Origin: Chitinophaga pinensis
GTDB lineage: Bacteria; Bacteroidota; Bacteroidia; M30B66
Reading direction: 5' to 3'
Assembly: GCA_945883545.1 (NCBI GenBank)
Contig: CAMCXT010000028.1
Coordinates: forward strand, 1-36,576
DNA length: 36,576 nt
The translations under genes and the position numbers were made by a program. Numbering within the stretch: position 1 is the stretch's first letter; the number at the start of each line of letters is the position of its first letter. The notes under the pieces are model-generated. The model saw only the letters and a list, made by a program, of their open reading frames with translations. It made no database searches and was not told the origin of the DNA. Below are positions 9,701 to 18,575 of the stretch, piece by piece.

Positions 9701-11631
9701 TTACCAGCTGCAGCAGTTCCGGTGAAGGCTGTTGTTGCATTTTGAGCTGGACAAACACCTGGCGTAACAGTAAAGGTTGATAAAGGCAAAGCGTGAACAA
9801 CAACTGGAATTGTGGTTGTTGTTGATTGACAAGTTCCCTGAGAAACTTGAAGTGTTAAAGTTTTATTTCCGGTAGTATTCCATGTTACTGAAAGTGGACC
9901 TTGACCAGTAGCTGGCACTGAAGTTCCACCATCTAAGCCCCAAGTGTAGGTAGCTGTAGCATTTGCATTTCCAGTGTAGGTAATTACCAGTGGCTCCCCT
10001 ATACAAACCCCACCAGGAGGAATTGTGAAAGTAGACGTTGGAGCAGGGTTAACAATTACCTGAACCGTAGTTTCCACAGATGCGCATGTCCCGATACTCA
10101 CTGTTAATCTAATCGTTTTGGTTCCAGGAGTTGCCCAAGTAACATTGAATGGACCTTGACCTGTTGCTGGAACTGCAACTCCACCGTCGAAGTTCCAAGT
10201 GTAAGTTGCATTGGCAGGAGCATTTCCAGTGTATGTTACAACCGCAGGGGTTGTCCCACAAACAGAAGCCGTTGCAGTGAATGTAGATGTTGGAGCATCG
10301 GTAACCACAACAGTTTGTGTAGAAGAATTTGCAGCACACCCACCACCACTGAGGTTTAAGGTGATCGTTTGGGTTCCAACTGAGTTGAAGCTAACTGAAT
10401 GTGGTCCAATTGTATTTGCTGTGGCAGGAGTAGCGCCTGTTCCAAAGTTCCAAGCCTTAACCGTTTGATTTGAAATCGGAGAAGTACCTGTATAAGTAAC
10501 TGTGGTTGAATTGCCTAAACAGATTGGGGAAACAACTGTAAAGGTTGGATCATATGGTTGTAGATTCACTACGAAAGTGTCGACCATTACAAGGTCGTTC
10601 GCACATGGAATGTCGTAAGTAACTTTGATGATGTATTTCTTCTTTGCTTGGGATGCAGTAATCATGCTCACTTGAGCTGATGTATTGTTTCCAGTAACAT
10701 TGAATGCTGATCCTGCGGTACCTTGCTGCCCAAACCATTCAACACTTGCAACAGATGCAACTACATCAATTCCACTGCCTGGAATAATCGGCGTGTATTG
10801 CCAAGCTTGATTATTTACAGCGATATCATCACCAGAATAAGAGTAAGTTGGACAGCTTCCTGCCGCTTGTTCCGGACACGGAGTTGCTAAACCTGAAAGT
10901 CCATCACCTTGCCACATTCCATCACACTCAGGTTTATTGCCAATGTGAATTTGTATAACACCTGTAGTTTCGAAAATTCTAATTTGGAATGTAGCTGTTC
11001 CAGGGCATGAGTTCGCCCAAAAAGGCACATTGGTCCAAGAAACAGTTAAAACCCTATTTGGAGCAACACCAGTAGTTTGATACTGAACAGCATTGGCTAA
11101 TCCAGCAGGATTCCAATCTTGGTACCATCCAAAAATTGCGTTGTTCGGCAATGTAGGACTGTTACACAGATCATTTTCCATATCATCAGCGGAGTAGCTG
11201 AAAGTACCTGGAAGCGGCGGGGTAAAACCGATATAACCGTTAGAACTTATTGAAAAATTGGTATAATTAGTTCCGTAATAATTGAATGTAAAACCAATTG
11301 GTATTGATGCTGAAGAGTTATCATCAGCTAAAGCAACTGATGTTCCACCAGGGGCGATGGGTGCATAAGGCACTGTAGAGGTTGAATATCCTGAACCTGT
11401 AATTTGGTTTGATGGAACCGTTACAGTCGCAGGATAAGTAGCGTTTATTGTGAAAACACCTAAAGGCGCACAGGCTTGAATATCAGGAGGTAGTATTGTA
11501 TTTACTACCTGCACTTGAGCATTAAGAAAACCAAAATTTGACAACAAGAAAAAGCAAATTACCCCTAAAATGCTCCTGTTAATCAATTGGTTAAGTCGTT
11601 TAAAACGTTGCAAATTCATTATTAAGTACAT
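6736..11631 (-). CDS. giant PKD-repeat surface protein with T9SS type B (CHU_C) C-terminus
   Basis: 1631 aa. The start is ATG at 11631, or possibly the second ATG at 11619. A signal peptide ends near residue 39 (SNFGFLNAQ). Residues about 85-280 form a beta domain resembling nidogen/extracellular G-type domains (PIGFTFNYYG, ISSNGYIGF, IRIFETTGVIQIHIG). From about 360 to 1210 lie ten tandem modules of about 84-86 residues, each with a YTWNF-like core and two cysteines (VC near the start, GC near the end), PKD-like. Then come an Ig-like domain (about 1211-1290), three more PKD-type domains including the classic YAWYFGDGG, and a gliding-associated C-terminal domain (PNSFSPNNDGTNDFF ... VIFNRWGQQIY ... 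GVYLYMVKATD). It is expected to be exported by T9SS type B and to act as an adhesin or matrix protein. Two similar genes sit directly upstream on the same strand. No PorP/SprF partner is visible here. Confidence 0.9.
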   Translation of the reverse strand: MYLIMNLQRFKRLNQLINRSILGVICFFLLSNFGFLNAQVQVVNTILPPDIQACAPLGVFTINATYPATVTVPSNQITGSGYSTSTVPYAPIAPGGTSVALADDNSSASIPIGFTFNYYGTNYTNFSISSNGYIGFTPPLPGTFSYSADDMENDLCNSPTLPNNAIFGWYQDWNPAGLANAVQYQTTGVAPNRVLTVSWTNVPFWANSCPGTATFQIRIFETTGVIQIHIGNKPECDGMWQGDGLSGLATPCPEQAAGSCPTYSYSGDDIAVNNQAWQYTPIIPGSGIDVVASVASVEWFGQQGTAGSAFNVTGNNTSAQVSMITASQAKKKYIIKVTYDIPCANDLVMVDTFVVNLQPYDPTFTVVSPICLGNSTTVTYTGTSPISNQTVKAWNFGTGATPATANTIGPHSVSFNSVGTQTITLNLSGGGCAANSSTQTVVVTDAPTSTFTATASVCGTTPAVVTYTGNAPANATYTWNFDGGVAVPATGQGPFNVTWATPGTKTIRLTVSIGTCASVETTVQVIVNPAPTSTFTIPPGGVCIGEPLVITYTGNANATATYTWGLDGGTSVPATGQGPLSVTWNTTGNKTLTLQVSQGTCQSTTTTIPVVVHALPLSTFTVTPGVCPAQNATTAFTGTAAAGNVYTWGFDGGTVASGSGAGPYNVNWAASGTYDLTLQVTSAQGCESTVSTQPVTVNPIPTATFTATPSSLCVGESTTLQYTGAASAGLTYLWNFDTGISTPGGTASATQDVNWSAAGNRNVSLRVVALGCTSAVVTNPIVINATPTATFTTSASVCTGNTVNVNYTGNGSAAALYTWNYAGGTPTGNTNPGPFTLGWNTPGPKAVSLIVEEFGCASQPYVQNVTVFQTPNSNFTSSANVCAGSANNISYTGNAGAGATYAWAFASGTPAAPAGQGPHAVTWTTPGNYNLTLTVTENGCVSTQTQQSITVNAVPTSSFTAVSPICLDGNSPVTFTGSAGANALYAWAFNGGTPSATTNPGPFSLTWPTAGTKNLSLTVTQNGCTSQPFTQNVIVNPVPTSLFSASSPVCIGSPSAVSYLGSASAAANYAWTFTGATSANPTGQGPHNATYGAAGTYFLSLTVTESGCVSPITQLQVIVNPIPTADFTVTSPICLDGLATVTYTGSANSSSVYNWNFGGGITPIQVGQGPFEVSWLTPGTKTITLDVNALGCQSPTFTQTLTVLPLPAVDAGLNQQSCSGASVTLGTPPIPGYTYLWTPGNGLTDVSTSLTTASRTNNLAQPIDYEYILRADDGQCIAYDTVIYRVTAPPFVSFAAPQGQCLGGNSFDFQAEGFFSQNSTFIWNFGANANVPSSSIENPENVSFGSMGSQTITLQITDGGCFSNLYSADVLVYPDPVVDFVAEVNSGCADLKVIFDNLSQVPGTVFYAWYFGDGGTSNSAEPSYTYTKAGLYDVSLKATTSNGCTATIDRKEYIEVYPVPVAFFSMNASELDMIAPDLVIAGGVLNTDSVWYYLDGDTLLGPNHNVTFTDTGYYQIVQVVENQFGCMDSVERYIKVNPGYRIYIPNSFSPNNDGTNDFFTVYGEEITDFELVIFNRWGQQIYRSFDLTNGWDGTTALSENKVPQGVYLYMVKATDDVGFVHKFEGTVNVVK
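8010..10555 (-). repeat. ten tandem ~255-bp PKD-like coding modules
   Basis: Within the 1631-aa gene, ten successive modules of about 84-86 codons begin with PTxxFT or close variants and have a T-x-C or P-x-C near position 10. They have a YxW[NGA]F core near 30, a GQGP or NPGP turn near 47 and a GC near 67. The DNA copies are diverged, so they are old duplications rather than fresh expansion. Confidence 0.85.
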
Positions 11632-11743
11632 GTTACCACATGGCTAAAATACTGAATTTTACTAAGAAATACCAAAGGTTAATAACTGAAATTTCAAAGC
11701 ACTGAAAATCAGCTATAAATGAATGTTATAAACAGATGCAGCG

Positions 11744-13936
11744 TTATCTAACCAAAGTTACTTTACCTACATAAATATGCTCGGTTTTTTGCATATCCAA
11801 AACCAACACTTTGTAATTGTAAACGCCCAATGGAGCAGGCTTTTTGCCATCGTTGGCTCTACCGTCCCATTGTTGATTGAATTTGTCGGTATAAAATATT
11901 TGATCACCCCAACGATCGAAAATAAACATTTCGTATGTCTTAATCCCCTCACCTTTGGGGCTAAACAAATCATTTACACCATCATCATTTGGCGAAAAAG
12001 CATTCGGAATAAAAAACGCATAAATCGGTTCTATTTTTATCTTAACCATTGAAGTATCATAGCATCCAACTTCATTCACAGCAACTATTTTAGCGTAATA
12101 CGTTCCGGTATCCGAATAATAATATTTCCCAGTTGGTTCATCAACAATATCGCCATTTCCAGGCTCTAACCAAGTATCTAGAAATTCGGTTGATAAATCA
12201 GTAAATTCAATTTCAGGTGTTAAAATAGATTGAACCCTTGGATTTGCATCGATTCCGGCATTTGGCGAAGGACGAATAGTAATTAAATCATCTAAAAATA
12301 ATTCTACTGTGTCAATACATCCAACAATATTTTCGATGATTAAACGAACGTCGTAAATCCCGGGCTCAGTGTATACGTGAACTGGGTTGGTTTGATTTGA
12401 GGTATTGCCGTCACCGAAATCCCAAATCAATGTTGCACCTGGAGAAAATGATGATTCATTTGTAAATACAATTCTTGCAGGCTCGCATTCATTCTGAGAA
12501 TTTACAGAAAAATCAACATTTAATTCAGGATAAACTGTAACATCTATCGTGTCGCTATCTGTGCAATGCGGATCGTTAATTGTTAAATAGACAGGATAAA
12601 CACCTGGTTCACTCCAACTTATGTTTTGTGGATTTTGTAGTGTAGAAGAACTGATGTTCGCAGGGCCCGTAAATTCCCAAAAAAACGTAGCCGAATTTTC
12701 GAACAATATTCCAGCAGTGAAATCAAAACTATTGGTTGTAATGCACTGTGGATCAGGAGGCTCTATTTCAGCATCAATTTCCCGATAAACTGCAATTTCC
12801 AAGAATGATGTATCTGAACATGAATACCCTGGATTAGAAATTAACATCACTGTGTATTGCCCAGTATCAGGATAAAGATATGTTGGATTGGTTGCGGTAC
12901 TTATATCATTTCCAACACCTGGAACACCAAAATCCCACTGATAAACAACAGAAAATTCACTTTGATTTTGAAAACTCACCATCAATCCGTTGCAAACATT
13001 ACCAGTTTCAATATCGGCTGTAGGTGCTACAAAATCGGCTATCGATACACCATTGCAATTCAATACATTAAACTGAAAATCTCTTTTGTTCACCGATAAC
13101 AATACACCATTTCGGTATTCAGATACACATACAGCAACCACGTGCTGACCCAATTGGGTAGGGAATGCTGTTAGCTCTCCATTCACTGGATCTACTGCAG
13201 CTCCAGGTGTTGATGCCAATGGATTATTGGCTGAGTAAGGAGGAACGAAATTGACAAAATTATATGGCGGTGCGGCAGCTGGAACTGGCATTGGTGCAGT
13301 AGTAGATGCACCCTCGAATGGCGAACAAAAAGAATAAACCAATTGATCTCCATCTGGATCGGTTGCTGAATGATCGAAAATCAATGGATCATTCACACAC
13401 AATACAATAGGTGGAAAATTTGAGAACCGTGGACTAGAATTGCAATCTGTAAATGCCGATTCAGGTATTTGTGCCGTATAGGTTGATCCTGTATCGCCAG
13501 GACCGAAAATATTTAAGATAGACTCGTTCCTACAACACCTCTGATAGGTCATAGAATAACCACCTGGTATAGGATCTAATTCAACGATTTCGGTATAAAT
13601 CGCCTCTTCAACACAAACTTGTGCATTGTCTTGATAGCAAGGATTAAGCGTGTTAATGGATAACACATTGCTACCTGGGAAATTCATGAATACATTTTGA
13701 ACGAGGGCTCCTGCTTGGTTGTAAATACTTACAGTGGCAGGATCATCAAATGGAGCTTGACCAAGCAAGCAATCTCGGTAAAGTTTCAGGGTAATTCTAA
13801 ACTGACCATTTCCTAAACAATCATAATATATTTCTCCCCCGATAATATGTGTAGCGCGAAGGCTAGGCATTATTAGTAAGAAAAATATAAGTATAAGTGT
13901 TCTCAAATTCAATTTACCTTTTTTAATGATGATCAA
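11744..13936 (-). CDS. T9SS type B surface protein with PKD domains, TTG start
   Basis: 730 aa. No ATG precedes the signal peptide: the frame opens after an in-frame TGA, and the first start-like codon is TTG at 13936, giving basic residues then LILIFFLLIMPSLRA and cleavage before THIIGGE. That ATHIIGGEIYYDC N-terminus is typical of a family of Bacteroidota gliding-associated proteins. Residues about 40-295 are a Cys-rich beta region. Four PKD/Ig-type domains follow (about 298-385, 387-470, 472-558 with WDFGDGNTSNQTNP, and 559-640). CHU_C ends the protein (IPNAFSPNDDGVNDLF, IFDRWGDQIF, GVYNYKVLVLD). Predicted cell-surface adhesin or structural protein. Spacing of 63 bases to the upstream gene and 112 to the downstream one makes partial co-transcription possible, although its own -7 element is present. 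Confidence 0.88.
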   Translation of the reverse strand: MIIIKKGKLNLRTLILIFFLLIMPSLRATHIIGGEIYYDCLGNGQFRITLKLYRDCLLGQAPFDDPATVSIYNQAGALVQNVFMNFPGSNVLSINTLNPCYQDNAQVCVEEAIYTEIVELDPIPGGYSMTYQRCCRNESILNIFGPGDTGSTYTAQIPESAFTDCNSSPRFSNFPPIVLCVNDPLIFDHSATDPDGDQLVYSFCSPFEGASTTAPMPVPAAAPPYNFVNFVPPYSANNPLASTPGAAVDPVNGELTAFPTQLGQHVVAVCVSEYRNGVLLSVNKRDFQFNVLNCNGVSIADFVAPTADIETGNVCNGLMVSFQNQSEFSVVYQWDFGVPGVGNDISTATNPTYLYPDTGQYTVMLISNPGYSCSDTSFLEIAVYREIDAEIEPPDPQCITTNSFDFTAGILFENSATFFWEFTGPANISSSTLQNPQNISWSEPGVYPVYLTINDPHCTDSDTIDVTVYPELNVDFSVNSQNECEPARIVFTNESSFSPGATLIWDFGDGNTSNQTNPVHVYTEPGIYDVRLIIENIVGCIDTVELFLDDLITIRPSPNAGIDANPRVQSILTPEIEFTDLSTEFLDTWLEPGNGDIVDEPTGKYYYSDTGTYYAKIVAVNEVGCYDTSMVKIKIEPIYAFFIPNAFSPNDDGVNDLFSPKGEGIKTYEMFIFDRWGDQIFYTDKFNQQWDGRANDGKKPAPLGVYNYKVLVLDMQKTEHIYVGKVTLVR

Positions 13937-13967
13937 AATTAATCAGAAATCGCTGCCTATCGACATA

Positions 13968-13975
13968 CAAAAATA
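13968..13975 (-). promoter_or_regulatory. -7 element upstream of the 730-aa T9SS gene
   Basis: Reads TATTTTTG on the minus strand, an exact TAnnTTTG match, about 32 bases before the TTG start at 13936. It supports the start choice and an own promoter in the short gap after the upstream gene. Confidence 0.5.
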
Positions 13976-13999
13976 GCAGATCATCGGATATATAAGTAC

Positions 14000-16117
14000 T
14001 TAACGGATAACCGTAACTCTACCAATGAATTGTCGTTTTTCGAGTGTTGGTAGACTCACAATGATTTTATATGAATAAACGTCGATTGGTATATTGTCGA
14101 GAATCCCTCTTGATCCATCTCCCCAACGAGCATCGTAATTGTTGGTTCTAAAAATCTGTTCTCCCCAGCGGTTGAAAATGTACATTTCGTAGGATACAAA
14201 TCCCTCCCCTATTCCTGCAAATGCATCATTTACTCCATCTCCATCTGGAGTGAACGTGTTTGGAATCCACATATTAAATGGTGGATAAGAGAATATCGGA
14301 TTAATCACTGTGTCTTTGCAAGCTTCTTCATTTGAAGCAATTAGCCTAACATAAAACAATCCAGTATCTGGAAAGGTATATACTGGGTTTTGTAATATTG
14401 ATGTGCCTGAATTATCGCCAAAATCCCAATCCCATTGAACCACATCAGAAAAAGAGAGGTCGTTAAACTGAACAGTTGAGTGATCAAGATAATCAACACT
14501 GAAAACAGCATTCACTTCAATAACGCGAACCTCTATAGAATTGGTTACTGTAATGGAACATGAATCTGTAACAGAGAGTTTGTAAATCGTAGTTTGTGTC
14601 GGACTAATTTCTCTCGTTTGCCCAAAGATTCCGGGCGATTCCCATTGATAGGATATTGGCAATTTTCCACCTGTGGAATAACCGCCAATCACTGCTTTGT
14701 CGCCTTTACACAAAACTGTATCTGGTGTTGTGTATAATTTTAACGGCACATAGTCTTTGATTTCAACGAATGCAGAATCAAGCAATTGAGCTCCACATTG
14801 ATCGGTAATCGATACAGTGTACCAAGAAGTAGAATCGGGGAAAACTGTTACTGGATTTTGATTGGGCAGACCACTTTCCCATGAAATCGTATATGGCTGA
14901 ACTCCACCGTTTACAAAGGCAGTGAGTTCAACTGGAACTCGAGGGCACTTTTTCTGCTGTGGAGCGCCTGGATTTAGGGCTACTGGAGGAGGTGGATCGA
15001 ATATCGTAAAATCAACCCTTTTCTCAACAATATCGACGCAACCGGTGTCACGGTAAATTACTGAAACCGTTTCGCCACCTGGTTCATTGATTCCATCTTG
15101 AATGGCATTGATCACAAATGAAATCGATGACTGACCAGCAGGAATTGTAACAGTGGTAGGGAAATTATTGTAATCGATACCGAATGTTGCAGTCCCCTCA
15201 ACATCCAATGGAATGGTTAAGGGCGCGGTTGTTTCACCTGTTCTTGAAATGGTGATCGTCATGTTTCCACAATTCTCATACAATTCAGAAGCTCCGTCAA
15301 CATAAGATATTTGACCTTCCACTTCCACTTCAGGACTTGTAAAACTTTGGCCTTCAAGAAATACTGCACTGTCATATATACCATCACTTACGTCGGCAAT
15401 AACTATGGTGATGGTGTATTGTTGGCAAGGGATCACATTTGCTCGGGCTAAAAGCGGACGTGTAAAACCATCGAACTCAACTGTCGATCCTCCGCTTGTT
15501 GTTCCGTTTCCATTGTTGACGAAAAAGTTGTTGTTGGTTCCTGCGTTAACGTTGTTGATTGCAACAGGAAGCGTTGTTCCGGGAATTAATGCGATGTTTT
15601 GCATCCCCGTAATACCGGGACCTTGAATAAAAAAGGCGAATGCGTCGTTGAATTCCGATCCCACATATTCTGGGTACTCTTCGGATGCAAATACATATCT
15701 AAAGTTAACCACATCGCCTTCGCAAACGAAATCAAATTTCAATACTGCAGCATCTTGCGTTTCAGCGCCGTTTCCAATTGCTTGCTCTAGCGGACCAAAA
15801 CCATTTTGACTAAGATTTTCACCACTTCCCGAACTTTGGTTTGGACCTGTGGCATCTTGAATTCTACCTGTACTTAATATGATACCGTTCGCCAAGCCAA
15901 TATTTGAACTCGAACCATTAAAAGATCCGAGCATTTGGGCTGCACCTGAAAATGAAATATTGCTGGCTGTAACACCATTCCCCAACAATACATTTTGAAC
16001 AAGTGTTTGTGCTCCTTGTTGACTAACAGTAAGTTGAGCCATCATACATGAACATGAAAATGCTACCAGCAAAGTCGCTAGGATGCATTTGAAGAAAAAT
16101 GTTCTGTATAAATTCAT
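14000..16117 (-). CDS. choice-of-anchor L protein with T9SS type B C-terminus
   Basis: 705 aa from ATG at 16117. Signal peptide to about residue 27 (SCSCMMAQ). Residues about 30-265 are a choice-of-anchor L domain: GIILSTGRIQDATGPNQSS, FDFVCEGDVVNFRYVFASEE, YPEYVGSEFNDAFAFFIQGP, TIVIADVSDGIYDSAVFLE. Next is a Calx-beta-like domain (about 268-375, TATFGIDYNNFPTTVTIPAG). Two Ig-like segments with Cys pairs follow (about 380-540), then a PKD domain (QWDWDFGDNSGTS) and CHU_C (IPNTFTPDGDGVNDAF, IFNRWGEQIF). Presumed to be exported by T9SS and exposed on the surface. First gene of a three-gene minus-strand block of like proteins, divergent from the dipeptidase at 16265. Confidence 0.9.
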   Translation of the reverse strand: MNLYRTFFFKCILATLLVAFSCSCMMAQLTVSQQGAQTLVQNVLLGNGVTASNISFSGAAQMLGSFNGSSSNIGLANGIILSTGRIQDATGPNQSSGSGENLSQNGFGPLEQAIGNGAETQDAAVLKFDFVCEGDVVNFRYVFASEEYPEYVGSEFNDAFAFFIQGPGITGMQNIALIPGTTLPVAINNVNAGTNNNFFVNNGNGTTSGGSTVEFDGFTRPLLARANVIPCQQYTITIVIADVSDGIYDSAVFLEGQSFTSPEVEVEGQISYVDGASELYENCGNMTITISRTGETTAPLTIPLDVEGTATFGIDYNNFPTTVTIPAGQSSISFVINAIQDGINEPGGETVSVIYRDTGCVDIVEKRVDFTIFDPPPPVALNPGAPQQKKCPRVPVELTAFVNGGVQPYTISWESGLPNQNPVTVFPDSTSWYTVSITDQCGAQLLDSAFVEIKDYVPLKLYTTPDTVLCKGDKAVIGGYSTGGKLPISYQWESPGIFGQTREISPTQTTIYKLSVTDSCSITVTNSIEVRVIEVNAVFSVDYLDHSTVQFNDLSFSDVVQWDWDFGDNSGTSILQNPVYTFPDTGLFYVRLIASNEEACKDTVINPIFSYPPFNMWIPNTFTPDGDGVNDAFAGIGEGFVSYEMYIFNRWGEQIFRTNNYDARWGDGSRGILDNIPIDVYSYKIIVSLPTLEKRQFIGRVTVIR

Positions 16118-16190
16118 ATTTATGGAACGAAAATAAACTATCGTTGTTTTACCTGTTTACAGAAAGGTAATAATATCTTACTTGCCTAAC

Positions 16191-16198
16191 TAAATTTG
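16191..16198 (+). promoter_or_regulatory. -7 element of the M20 dipeptidase gene
   Basis: TAAATTTG, an exact TAnnTTTG match, 66 bases before the chosen ATG. Because it overlaps the TTG at 16196 that would otherwise extend the reading frame, that TTG cannot be the start if this is the promoter. Confidence 0.55.
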
Positions 16199-16264
16199 TG
16201 CCACCTTTTTACAAAATTACACCAAAGAATTGAGTCACCATCAAACAATTATAAAAAACACAAA

Positions 16265-17638
16265 ATGAGCGAAATAAAGAACCTTGTTGATCAAAATTCA
16301 GAGAAATATTTGAACGAACTTTTCACGCTTCTTCGTATTCCGTCAGTGAGTGCCGACCCAAAATACAAAGAAGAGGTACTTAGAATGGCTGAAGCTATAA
16401 AAGACAGTTTAATCAGTGCTGGCGCCGACAATGTAGAAATTTGTCCAACTCCAGGTTTTCCGATTGTGTACGGAGATAAAATGATTGATCCAAGCTTGCC
16501 AACAGTTTTGGTTTATGGCCATTATGATGTTCAACCTGCCGATCCAATTCATTTATGGACCAATCCACCATTTGAACCGGTAATCAAAGACGGGAAAATT
16601 TATGCACGTGGTTCTGCCGATGACAAAGGTCAGGTATTCATGCATGTTAAGGCTTTCGAATTGATGCTTCAGAACAATATGCTTCCATGCAACATCAAAT
16701 TCATGATTGAAGGTGAGGAAGAAGTTGGTTCTGCCAATTTGGATGAGTTTTTAATGAACAACAAAGAGAAGTTGAAAGCTGATTGCGTTTTGGTTTCTGA
16801 CACTTCGATGATAGCCAATGATATTCCATCTATTACGACTGGTTTGCGCGGTTTAAGTTATGTGGAAGTTGAAGTTACGGGCCCGAACCGCGATTTGCAT
16901 TCTGGTGTTTATGGTGGCGGTGTTGCCAATCCGATCAATGTTTTGTGTGATATGATTGCTTCTTTGAAAGATAGCGACCTTCATATCACCATTCCAGGCT
17001 TTTACGATGACGTTATTGAATTGAGCGATGGAGAAAGAACAGCCATTAACTCTGCCCCTTTTGATGTTGATGCCTACAAAAGTGAACTCAAAATTGGCGA
17101 TGTGATGGGTGAAACCGGATACACAACATTAGAGAGAACTGCAACGCGACCTACCTTAGATGTAAATGGAATTTGGGGTGGTTACACTGGCGAAGGTGCC
17201 AAAACCGTTTTGCCTTCAAAGGCTTATGCGAAAATCTCGATGCGATTGGTTCCGAATCAAAGTCCTGATAAAGTAACAGAGTTATTTAAAAACCACTTTG
17301 AATCGATTGCTCCTGAAGGAGTGCAGGTTGACGTTCGTCCTCACCATGGAGGATGGCCTGTTGTTACACCAACCGATTCTATTGAATATCAAGCGGCAGC
17401 TGCTGCAATGAAAGCCACTTTTGGTAAAGACCCGATTCCTTCACGAGGCGGTGGAAGTATTCCAATTGTTGCATCCTTCGAGAAAATCCTAGGCTTGAAA
17501 ACTGTGTTGATGGGATTTGGTTTGGATACTGACGATATTCATTCACCAGATGAACATTACGGCGTTTTTAATTACTTGAAGGGTATCGAAACTATTCCTT
17601 ACTTTTACAAGTACTACGCAGAGTTCAAAAAAGCATAA
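16265..17638 (+). CDS. M20-family dipeptidase
   Basis: 457 aa from ATG (MSEIKNLVDQ), matching the usual length of bacterial M20/M25/M40 dipeptidases. A longer reading from TTG at 16196 is rejected because it overlaps the -7 element and adds a non-family N-terminus. Metal and catalytic residues are visible: YGHYDVQPAD (His86, Asp88), ARGSADDKGQ (Asp119), EGEEEVGS (about 149-156, general base and ligand), VSDTS, and IHSPDEHYG near the end. The lid/dimerisation domain (about 195-350) contains GPNRDLHSGVYGG. A cytosolic zinc enzyme hydrolysing dipeptides or related N-acyl amino acids; exact substrate unknown. It follows a divergent T9SS gene and ends in its own hairpin. Confidence 0.92.
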   Translation: MSEIKNLVDQNSEKYLNELFTLLRIPSVSADPKYKEEVLRMAEAIKDSLISAGADNVEICPTPGFPIVYGDKMIDPSLPTVLVYGHYDVQPADPIHLWTNPPFEPVIKDGKIYARGSADDKGQVFMHVKAFELMLQNNMLPCNIKFMIEGEEEVGSANLDEFLMNNKEKLKADCVLVSDTSMIANDIPSITTGLRGLSYVEVEVTGPNRDLHSGVYGGGVANPINVLCDMIASLKDSDLHITIPGFYDDVIELSDGERTAINSAPFDVDAYKSELKIGDVMGETGYTTLERTATRPTLDVNGIWGGYTGEGAKTVLPSKAYAKISMRLVPNQSPDKVTELFKNHFESIAPEGVQVDVRPHHGGWPVVTPTDSIEYQAAAAAMKATFGKDPIPSRGGGSIPIVASFEKILGLKTVLMGFGLDTDDIHSPDEHYGVFNYLKGIETIPYFYKYYAEFKKA

Positions 17639-17651
17639 GTACTAAATTCAT

Positions 17652-17681
17652 CACCGGATCGTTGTTAAAAGCGATCCGGTG
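17652..17681 (+). terminator. hairpin after dipeptidase gene
   Basis: Perfect 10-bp stem CACCGGATCG (17652-17661) / CGATCCGGTG (17672-17681), loop of 10. Only a weak T-tract (CTTTAT) follows, so termination may be partial. The next gene starts 15 bases later. Confidence 0.7.
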
Positions 17682-17696
17682 CTTTATAGATAGTTT

Positions 17697-18575
17697 ATGG
17701 GTAAACAATTCATTTTAAAGCTTTTATTCATAACATCAATTTTGGGCATAGCATCATGCACCAAGAAAGAGGATAAAATTATCCCGGGCAACACGCCACC
17801 TCCCGACAATACACTTCCTACAGGCCTAAAAGCAAATTTCATCAACAAGTCATATATTGGTTTGCTCGGGAGAGAGCCCTCTGATTTAGAGTACAATGAG
17901 GCACTTAATTCACTGAACTTGAACAATTTTAATGAAGCATCAAGGTCAACTGTAATTAGCAACATTCTCGAAAATGATGAGTTTTATACCCGTCAATTCG
18001 AAATTGCGAATAACGAAATGTTGAATGGTCTTGATACATTCGAGGTAAATGACGTGATCTATACGTTTACGTTTTTACTCACCCAACCTCAATATGAGCC
18101 ATTTTACGAGCAAATCCAAAGTGAATTGGATCGTTTGGTTGAATATAAATCTATCCCTTCTTTATTAAACAGTGGCCAACTGAGCATTCAAGGGATGCAC
18201 CGAATCTGTATCAATAATTATTTCTTCGATCAGCTCAATATGGGCGCGTTGAATTTTGTGATCGCAACGTATCAGTTGTTTTTATTGAGAAACCCTACGG
18301 AATTCGAAAAAACTGAGGGAGTCAAGATTATTGATGGTTTCACCGGAATTTTATTCCTTCAAGAAGCTTCCTCGAAAAATGAATATCTCGATATCTTTTT
18401 GAATTCGACCGATTACGCTGAAGGCCAAGTTAAACAGATGTTTAATCGGTTTTTATTCAGATCTCCGAATACAGAGGAATCTGTTTATTTCACTCAGCTG
18501 TTAAAGCAAAATCTGGATTTCAAAATTCTATTGGTGAACTTGTTAAAAACTGACGAATATGCAGGTATTGAATAA
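17697..18575 (+). CDS. lipoprotein with repeated GREP/RxP-type motifs
   Basis: 292 aa. Lipoprotein signal with Cys21 (ILGIASC-TKKE), so lipid-anchored, probably in the outer membrane or periplasm. The rest is helical. Two segments share a motif: YIGLLGREPSDLEYNEAL (about 53-70) and FNRFLFRSPNTEESVYF (near 250). This Y..L.RxP...E pattern resembles DUF4214-type repeats and the C-terminal part of planctomycete DUF1553 proteins; the likeness is by eye only. It heads a run of six close genes, overlapping the next by 17 bases. With the DUF1501 protein two genes on, it suggests a cell-envelope complex of unknown function. Confidence 0.6.
   Translation: MGKQFILKLLFITSILGIASCTKKEDKIIPGNTPPPDNTLPTGLKANFINKSYIGLLGREPSDLEYNEALNSLNLNNFNEASRSTVISNILENDEFYTRQFEIANNEMLNGLDTFEVNDVIYTFTFLLTQPQYEPFYEQIQSELDRLVEYKSIPSLLNSGQLSIQGMHRICINNYFFDQLNMGALNFVIATYQLFLLRNPTEFEKTEGVKIIDGFTGILFLQEASSKNEYLDIFLNSTDYAEGQVKQMFNRFLFRSPNTEESVYFTQLLKQNLDFKILLVNLLKTDEYAGIE

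Noticed and set aside
8046..10468. Many overlapping frames of 60-96 codons in other frames of the PKD repeat gene
   Set aside because: They recur with the repeat period and have low-complexity translations, so they are shadows of the repeated coding sequence.
16196..16264. Extended TTG start for the dipeptidase
   Set aside because: It overlaps the TAAATTTG promoter element, and the extra 23 residues do not fit the family N-terminus.
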